A stretch of DNA of 64,000 nucleotides from Calliopum simillimum (Eukaryota > Arthropoda > Insecta > Diptera > Lauxaniidae), in contig OX638372.1 in NCBI GenBank assembly GCA_951812925.1, positions 42,716,245 through 42,780,244 on the forward strand, written 5' to 3'. The notes beneath the pieces are model-generated. The model worked only from the letters and a program-made list of their open reading frames with translations, was not told the DNA's origin and did no database searches. Positions 57,000-64,000 of the stretch are shown here, one piece after another. Position 1 is the stretch's first letter, and every line of letters starts with the position of its first letter. Position numbers and translations under genes: made by a program.

Positions 57000-57868
57000 A
57001 TATTTTGTTACAAATAATTTAAATTGATACATCAAAATTGATTACAAAATTAATTATAGTTTTATCAAATTAGATTAAATGACTATTTTCGTTTATATAA
57101 GTTAATAAATTATAATTGGAAGGAAATATTTCATCATAAGGGCTCTCAAAAATATGCGTGGAAAAACTAATTTGAAGCGCTTAAATAAGCTCTGCAAATT
57201 GACAAAATATGCACCTAAATATGATCTCAAAAAGGAATCAAATATTCATAATTCCTCCCGTTATAATACAAGTGTTTAAAATTTCAGACATATAAACGTA
57301 ATTACATAAAAATATTAAGATTTCTAAGTCCTTAGGCTAAAATTTTATTTATTTTCTGACAGTTCATAGTTTGAATTAAGTATTAAAAAAAACGATTATT
57401 TTACCCCAATTTTATTTTGCCCCAAACGCATGTTGGTGTAATTCAAGAAAGATGGAAAAAGAAAGTTTGAACATTAGTTAAACAAAATTGTTCCTAAAAA
57501 GTACCACCGAAATTTAAACTTATGGAAAAAACTTAAACATAAATAGAATGCCTGGGAGTCGAGCAATTTCGGTGAAATTTTTTCAATAAGTTAGTATAAA
57601 TTAGGGAGAGGATTGCATGTGAAAATTGGTAGTGGTGCCAAGCCCCTCAAAAAAAATTTAATGTGTATATCTCAGAAACTATAAGAGATATGATGAATTC
57701 TGACAACAGCATTAGAGAGATCAAGTTTGAAAACCTATGGAACTACTCTTAATTAAAAGTGTCGATGAGGCAAAAAAGAACTCAGGCGACGAATAAACAA
57801 TAAAAAAATAATTTAGTATAAATAAATTGATAGCATTTTGTAAAGTGCATATTTATTGAGAAACCGAT
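57000..57868. other. Flank shared by D and E, no gene
   Basis: Matches 42950-43765, including a GTGGTGCCAAGCCCCTC unit at about 57632. Confidence 0.55.
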
Positions 57869-57984
57869 TTGTTGTTAAAACAATGCTTTGAAATAAAAAC
57901 GATCTGCGATTTTCATAAAGAAATGATGAGTACATTGAAAATTATCTTTCTACGTCAACTGAAGCTATGTGGGAAAAAATTTTT

Positions 57985-58540
57985 CGCTTTGAAAAGTATC
58001 GGTCATATTGTACATAAAAATTTTTATGTTGCTGATGCTCGAGGAAATGTCGAAGAACAATTTGGAATCCAAAAGCCGACAAAATTTCCTTAAAAATTCC
58101 TGGTGTGGCAAGCTATAAGCAGTTGCGGCAAAAGAAGCAAGTCATTTGTGGGCTCTATAAATACCGAAATATACATCAAAGAATGTTTGAAGAAAAAACT
58201 TCTTCCTTTTATAAGAGAGCACAATGTGTCCACATATTTTTGACCTGATTTTGCATCATGTCACTACTGCAAGAAAGCTCTGGAGTGGTACCAAAGTAAT
58301 AACATAGTTTTTGTATCAAGAGAGGCCAATCCTCCAAATTATCCGGAGCTAAGACCAGTAGACAGATATTGGGCTCTTGTGAAAAGAAACTCAAAGAGCA
58401 CAAAAAAGGTGTCCCAACTTATCGAAGATTTTTAAAGGAGATGGGCAAACTGTTCCAAAAAGGTGTCTGAAACAACTATCAAATCTCTAATGGAAGGCTT
58501 ACCAAAAAAGGTCCACGAGATCATAAATAGTGGTTAGAAC
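57985..58540 (+). pseudogene. Tc1/mariner-type transposase C-terminal fragment
   Basis: Reads FPKKFLVWQA-like (a TAA at the first Lys), then GSINTEIYIKECLKKKLLPF, then F-stop-PDFASCHYCK (Trp to TGA; the second catalytic Asp is kept), then PPNYPELRPVDRYWALVKRN, ending EGLPKKVHEI. There are 37 residues between that Asp and the Asp of RPVD, the DD37 spacing of one IS630/Tc1/mariner branch. The N-terminal half is absent. Not present in block D, where the flanks are joined. Confidence 0.7.
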
Positions 58541-58879
58541 TATGAAAGTTATATTTTTCTGTAATTTGTAAAATATTATCAATTAAATAAAAAAAAAATC
58601 AAAACTCTGAGATCAACCGTTAAAAAATTAATGAATTTTACATATTTTAAGATTTTTTCTATCTCACTTCTCTCCGGTCCTTTCTAAATGGGGTAATAAT
58701 GACTTATCTCATATCAAGAAAAATTCATTGGAATTTTTTGTATATCTCAAATGGTTTTCAAATTACGGCTGGGGTAGTTTTCTACCCCTTGGGCCAATAC
58801 GTGTACTCAATTTGGAACAAAACTGATTTTTTTAAAGTTTCTGCAAGTTTATTTGAAAAAATTTTAAAGTTTTCTTTAT

Positions 58880-59290
58880 ATATCGTCTTAAATATTGTTC
58901 TGTGGTCAATGGAATCCACTCACCTGCTAACCACTCAGTTCAATTAGCGCACATTTATATTCCAATGGCCAGTGATCACGTGATCAAATAGCCATATTGG
59001 GTTCTTGGTATGAAAAGACCTTATTTTCAGGGATAAAATCCTGGCATTAGGAAAAAGAAACTCATACTCTTTTTCAAACATTGTTAAAGATTCTATGGAT
59101 TCCATTTAGTTTCACTGGAATCCACTCATTTCTCAGTGGTCCATGGCCAGGTGAACAAGTGGTCATATTAGGTCCTTAGTATGAAAAGTCATTATTTTCA
59201 AGAATAAAATCCTGACATTAGGAAAAAACCTACACTAAACTGATGGATTGTTTCAAAAACTATTTTATTTTCTACTTATGTATCTCATCA
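58880..59290. repeat. Tandem repeat of 172 bp, two units (block E)
   Basis: The homologue of 44020-44590 in block D with one unit fewer. Confidence 0.65.
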
Positions 59291-59935
59291 TTGAGCTCAC
59301 AAAATATGGCGTCGCTTTCAAAAAACGTCAAAATTAACCGAAAAATATATATAAGTACATTGGCTCAAGGGGAAGAAAACTATCCCAGCAATTTCAACAT
59401 CGGATACCCAATTTGAATTATTTTTTCATATGCTGAAACTACAATCCTTTGGCAACATGAAAGGGGTGCTGATGTTATCATATTAAATACTAAAATATTT
59501 TAAATTTTTTTTTTTCAAAAATGGTCTCATTGGAGACTTTTTGTTAATGTGAGAGGGCGGTGTGGGCATGTTGAACCCAAGGTTATCGTATTACGTAAAT
59601 GATAGCTAACATTCCAAAGATCAAAGATATGTCAACAAATAATTTTTAGCGTTTCTAGTTTCATAGAAATCACTATTTTAGTTTAGGGATAGAAAACTAC
59701 CCCTCTGGGCCAATATGGGTTAATTAACAATGGGGTAGGGTTTGACCTGGACCCCTGTGGTATGGAAACCCAGAATGACTCGATAAAACTGATTTCATAT
59801 TCGGTTTCAGCGACCGTGAAAATAGTAATAACAGTCGTCGAACCTCGCTGGTTACTTCTTCGTTTTTGTTATACAGTGAAATTAATAAGAACAAATCGAC
59901 TTAGTTACAATCTTAAACTGAATTGAAAATACATA

Positions 59936-61164
59936 GGGGAATGTCGTCAGGGTTGCGCCGCTGTCAGGGTTGGGCCACTGCTATTTCTCGTATATGACAC
60001 GTGCTGCCATCTGTGTTATAGCGTCGAATTATTGTTCTCGATGCCAGAAAACTTTTTTAAGCATTACTTGTCACCGGGATTGTCAGTAAAAATTTTTGTG
60101 CCTTCCTGTAGTTTTCGATAGTTCAAAAAATTTTTTAATTGCACTTAGAAAAGAACAATGCCACCGAAAAAGTAATTATATATATCCATTAAGGGGTGAA
60201 CCATTATCAAGTTCCCAAAGGGAAAATTCGATTCCATAGGCTGTTCACATGTAGTATTGAGCGGTCGAAAAACACACTAGTCGTCAGGGTTGGGCCACTC
60301 GTATAGTCAGGGTTGGGCCACATCAATTTTTATTTAGAATCAGTAAAATAACATCACTGAATCGGTTTTTCGGAACACAGAACATTAACATTATATTTTT
60401 GGATACCCCCAGAGTTGACACGAACGGCAAAGTAGCGAGTTCTATGGGCAAGCATGAAAAAGCAACGAGTGAAACGCACGAGTAACTATCGACTTGTTCT
60501 CGGAGTTTGACTTCTTCGTCTCATGAGTCCACTCTTTCTACGATTTTGTCATTGGTCGGGCCTCTGCAAGCGGCCGCGATAACAGTGAAATCTAATCGGG
60601 GGCGCTGCGCGATGAAAAGCACGTTCTTAACCTCCCCAGTGAACAGTTACGTAAATAGCAACAGTTGCGCGATGCTTCGAAAACGCCTAAAGAAGTCTGA
60701 ATCGAAATAATTCAATCGCATGCATTGAAAGCAAGCGATACATGCACTTGAAGTGTCAATCTCACAAAAAGTTACTATGTTTGTCCAAATTGCGATTCAG
60801 ATTAATGTTATTATGGAGATATCTCATCGAAATTTTGTATAATCGAATAAAAAACAATAAAAAGTTTCATACACACTATTTCATCAATATTTGGTGGTGA
60901 CCCAACCCTGACTACAATGGCCCAACCCTGACTACAATGGCCCAACCCTGACTACAATGGCCCAACCCTGACTACTTTTTTTTTTTTTTTTTTTTAGTTT
61001 CGTCAATAACTCTTTTTTCCGAAATCGCAGCGAGTTGTCCTAAAGGTACGTTATAGATAAAGGTCCGCACTTTTAAATAAAACAAATAATTTGGTAGTAT
61101 TCAAATATATAAAAAAGATACAGAGGAAAGTTGAAAAGTGGCCCAACCCTGACGACATTCCCCC
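59936..61164 (+). mobile_element. pogo-like DNA transposon derivative, present in E and absent in D
   Basis: 1229 bp, starting GGGGAATGTCGTCAGGGTTG and ending with the complement, CGACATTCCCC. It inserted at a TA; the uninterrupted site is ACATACTTTC in block D (45072-45081). A CAGGGTTGGGCCAC motif is repeated four times near the left end and five times in reverse near the right end, four of these as 20-bp tandem units (60897-60975). Confidence 0.75.
60500..60710 (+). pseudogene. pogo-type transposase C-terminal remnant
   Basis: The frame has VGPLQAAAITVKSNRGRCAM, then KSTFLTSPVN: the P-x-P-x-x-x-(K/R)-x-x-NRGR(K)-x-KSxILTSTP motif found at the C-terminus of pogo/Tigger-type transposases. 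The rest of the enzyme is deleted. Confidence 0.5.
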
Positions 61165-62020
61165 ACTTTCTTCGGAAATGTTTCTACAAAGTATCCAGAC
61201 TTTACGGTTTTCACTGAGCCCGACCAAATAGACTGACATATTTGACATAGGGCCAAACATGGCACGACAGGGCCTGTTTGGCCCTTTTTTTCGACATTTG
61301 GATCCGATCAACATCCATTATGACCTTGCATATAACAGCGATCTTAATGTAATAAGATACTTGTGACTAAGACTTGCATCTTTTTAATTGGGATATCTCC
61401 TACATTTTGTATGTTCATACTTACTTTAATTGGAAATTTTTTAATCCATATTTGACTAGACTAAAAAATAAAAGCGGTATATTGTTAAATACAAATATAT
61501 TCAAATATATTCAAAAAACTAAATCGGCTATTCCTTTACTACCAAAATGTAAGGGGCCTATGTTCAAGCACGCTTATTTGCCAACACACCGCGACTTAAG
61601 CATGCAATTTTCATCCAACAACCAACCAAACAATCAACCAAGCAAACATGTAACGACTGTTCACCAGTCAAGCGACATCGGACAAAAACGTGCAACTAAC
61701 GACCAACCGACAGCCAACATGGGACAAACACATGGAAAACTCATTGGTATTCACAGGTTCAATCCTCATTTTCATGATTAGGCATAAGTATTTAACCCTG
61801 GTCCAACTAAATCTGAAGACTTCAAAAAAAGTTCTTGTAACTAAACAAGGATGCGAATAAAACACGGATAATCAAACTATCGGCCAACCAAGTTTACAAC
61901 CAACTGAATATCGCGCCAGCAGAGAATTCCAAACGCACCCCAACGAATGTTACTTTAGGAACACACGCAAAGGGGCGGGTGGCCGCCATTTAATAAAGGC
62001 AATGAAGTAATTTCCTGTCA
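61165..62020. repeat. Distal D/E duplication, E copy
   Basis: Corresponds to D 45072-45950. The frame 61374-61781 overlaps this flank, but its similarity to D is shared DNA without protein conservation. Confidence 0.6.
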
Positions 62021-64000
62021 TAGATGGGCACACTGCTTTATTTATTGACTGCATTAACAATTTCAATTATCAATAAAATTTTATTGATTACTGATATTTA
62101 GTTTGCATTACCAGTAAAATTTTAGTGATTACTGGAAAAATATCAGTAAAAATAAATATTTACTGATTACTGAAAAAAAAAAACAGTAACCAGTAAGTTT
62201 TTATTGATAATGCAAATTAAATTTGCATTACCAGTAAATTTTACTGATTACTGAAAAGGATTGCAGTAAAAATAATTTTTTACTGGTTACTGGAAAAAAA
62301 TTGCAGTAAAAATATATTTTTACTGATTACTGAAAAAAAAAAAACAGTAACCAGTAAGTTTTTATTGATAATGCAAATGAAATTTGCATTACCAGTAAAT
62401 TTTACTGATTACTGAAAAGGATTGCAGTAAAAATAATTTTTTACTGGTTACGGGAAAAAAATTGCAGTAAAAATAATTTTTACTGATAGTGAAAAAATTG
62501 CAGTAAATTTTTACTGATAGTGAAAAAAATGCAGTAAAAATTACTTTTTACTGATAATGAAAATAGTTACTGGTAGTTAAAAATCAATGCACAATCCTAA
62601 AGTAAATATGAAGCAAAAACCATCCAAAGTAAATAAAACACAATATTTAAGTTGGAAAATTATACAAAAACCAACTTTTATTCTATTTTCCTAGAATACT
62701 CAATTGCTACTGAACTTTGTATGAAGCGTAGAATTGACACGAAGCTTTTTATACACCGTTAGCTTTCCTCAGAACAAGCAATTCCAAATTTTCATCGTTG
62801 AGGTTTTGCCTTCTGGAGTGATTCACAATCCCATGAAAACAACCGTTCTACGGGCGCAAATGACTGTAATGGGGTATTGTATTTTAAAAACACGTTTTTA
62901 ATTGCTGAATGGTTTTTCAGACAATTTGCAGTTGTGTCTTGATCGACTAGGTACAAAATGGTTTCCTCGAGATAATTTCCAGAGTCAGTGGAAACACACT
63001 GTTCGCTAACATCTGTTAAAGTAGATATACAAATAAATGTATTAGTACAAATATTTGATGGAAAATTAAGTGTAAAAATTACTTTCTTCCCCGAAATCGA
63101 GGAATGCGTTTTTCGGTATGTCCGGCAGAACCCGAGTTTTTACGGCTATTTTGCCATATTTCGCCACATAAGTGTTGAACATTCTCCTTACATCTTCTTC
63201 TGTTTGCGTTGTTGCTGTTTCTAACAGAGCCTTTACAAAGCGAAATTTTATAACCGGAATAGATATAGTCGCAATAACAGCATCCCAAGCGTCAGGCTGC
63301 AGTTTGAAATATTTTTCAAATCTTTTAAGCAAAGCTTTAAGCATTTCTTCGCTTACTTTGGCTAAATACTTAAGGCTTGTGGGGTCTTAACGACGCATTT
63401 TTATCCTTAAAGATACTATTGCAGGGATAAAGTAACCAAAATACATAGTTTTTTCGCCCTGAAGAAAATCAATCGCCTCTGCTATAGGCTCCATAAGCTT
63501 TATGTATTCCTCCAAGTACTCAATTTTGAGCAGAAAACACAATTCCGCTGATTTTTCTTTATGTTGCAGTAGCCTCTTTACGGAATCACAAAGTGAGTTC
63601 TACCTTGTTATGGTTGGAGCTAATAAACTGTCATTTATAACCGACTTGACTACTTCTGCAGATTTTTTCAATAATCGTAAAATTTTACTGATAATGCAAA
63701 GTAATATCAATAAAAGTTACTAATTACTTCTATTTTTCCAGTAAATAGTAAAATTTACTGATTACTGATATTTTTTCAGTAACCAGTAAAATTTTACTGG
63801 TAATTAAATGTGAAATTGCAATATCAGTAAAATTTACTGCTTACTGATATTTTTTCCAGTAACCAGTAAAATTTACTGCTTACTGATATTTTTTCCAGTA
63901 ACCAGTAAAAATTTACTGGTAATTAAATGCTAAATTGCAATATCAGTCAAATTTACTGCTTACTGATATTTTTCCCAGTAACCAGTAAAATTTTACTAGT
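62021..64000 (-). mobile_element. hAT element with subterminal repeats, truncated by the window end
   Basis: Starts TAGATGGGCACACT, a hAT-type terminus, at the point where the D/E duplication is interrupted (62020). Subterminal regions on both sides (62040-62580 and 63660-64000) consist of TTACTGGTTACTG and CAGTAAC units in many copies. The middle carries the transposase relic. The right end is beyond the window. Confidence 0.6.
62760..63600 (-). pseudogene. hAT transposase, degenerate
   Basis: From about 63600 the minus frame reads CDSVKRLLQHKEKSAELCFL, then EYLEEYIKLMEPIAEAIDFL, QGEKTMYFGYFIPAIVSLR, a TAA (about 63389), then a long open piece MLKALLKRFEKYFKLQPDAW to AVKTRVLPDI. The E-Y-x-x-LM-x-PIA-x-x-x-D-x-LQGE block is typical of insect hAT transposases. 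The C-terminal dimerisation region (about 62750-62910) is recognisable only as shifted fragments. Confidence 0.65.

Noticed and set aside
61374..61781. 135-codon ORF
   Set aside because: Similarity to D is shared DNA with mostly replacement changes and no domain; not counted as a gene.

Overview
The window is non-coding-rich, AT-rich eukaryotic nuclear DNA. It most likely comes from a higher fly (Diptera, Brachycera): every small gene is a six-cysteine insect-defensin-like peptide, there is a copia-type element with an initiator-Met-like primer site, and there are mini-me/DINE-like repeats with a GTCY-type microsatellite, plus Transib-, hAT-, piggyBac-, pogo- and Helitron-type pieces. I see no bacterial genes, operons, CRISPR arrays, rRNA or functional tRNA genes. 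The species cannot be read from the sequence alone.

The cellular genes I can support are five copies of one small secreted peptide family (copies A to E): A 2547-2798 (-), B 16116-16340 (-), C 24162-24414 (+, frameshifted), D 41031-41264 (-), E 54981-55214 (-). All share a signal peptide, a basic propeptide and the spacing C-x7-C-x3-C-x9-C-x4-C-x-C of CS-alpha-beta defensins, and all have a TATAAATA box about 90-110 bp upstream of the ATG. They sit in segmentally duplicated blocks. Upstream of A, C, D and E lies a divergently oriented, decayed RNase H region of a non-LTR retrotransposon, and a hAT transposase C-terminal relic lies further out (also near B, but inverted). D and E share about 5 kb of upstream flank; C is inverted relative to the others.

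Layout. 0-2.5 kb: partial mobile-type ORF, short tandem repeat, 3' flank of A. 2.5-4.5 kb: gene A and flank. 5.9-10.7 kb: composite repeat with a hAT-like foldback that carries a mini-me-like insert. 11.2-16.4 kb: gene B, whose 3' flank is split by a mariner-like hairpin and by a 3.5-kb palindromic element that itself contains a Helitron. 17.3-22.3 kb: hairpin, a SINE-like element, then a 574-bp tandem array with alternating A/B units and a terminal inversion. 22.3-26.1 kb: gene C block with a TA-target insertion. 26.1-31.8 kb: degenerate Ty3/gypsy element (minus strand) with a hAT insertion in gag and a repeat inserted in pol. 33.0-41.0 kb: Ty1/copia element (minus strand) with near-identical LTRs, heavily disrupted by nested repeats, ending 37 bp from the D stop codon. 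41.0-46.0 kb: gene D block. 46.0-53.1 kb: non-LTR endonuclease, piggyBac, Transib-like and mini-me pieces and an orphan 574-bp unit. 54.9-62.0 kb: gene E block, with a DD37-type mariner relic and a pogo-like element absent from D. 62.0-64.0 kb: hAT element running off the end.

The genes do not form a pathway. The biologically coherent signal is a rapidly duplicating, partly decaying antimicrobial-peptide-like family embedded in, and rearranged by, transposable elements.
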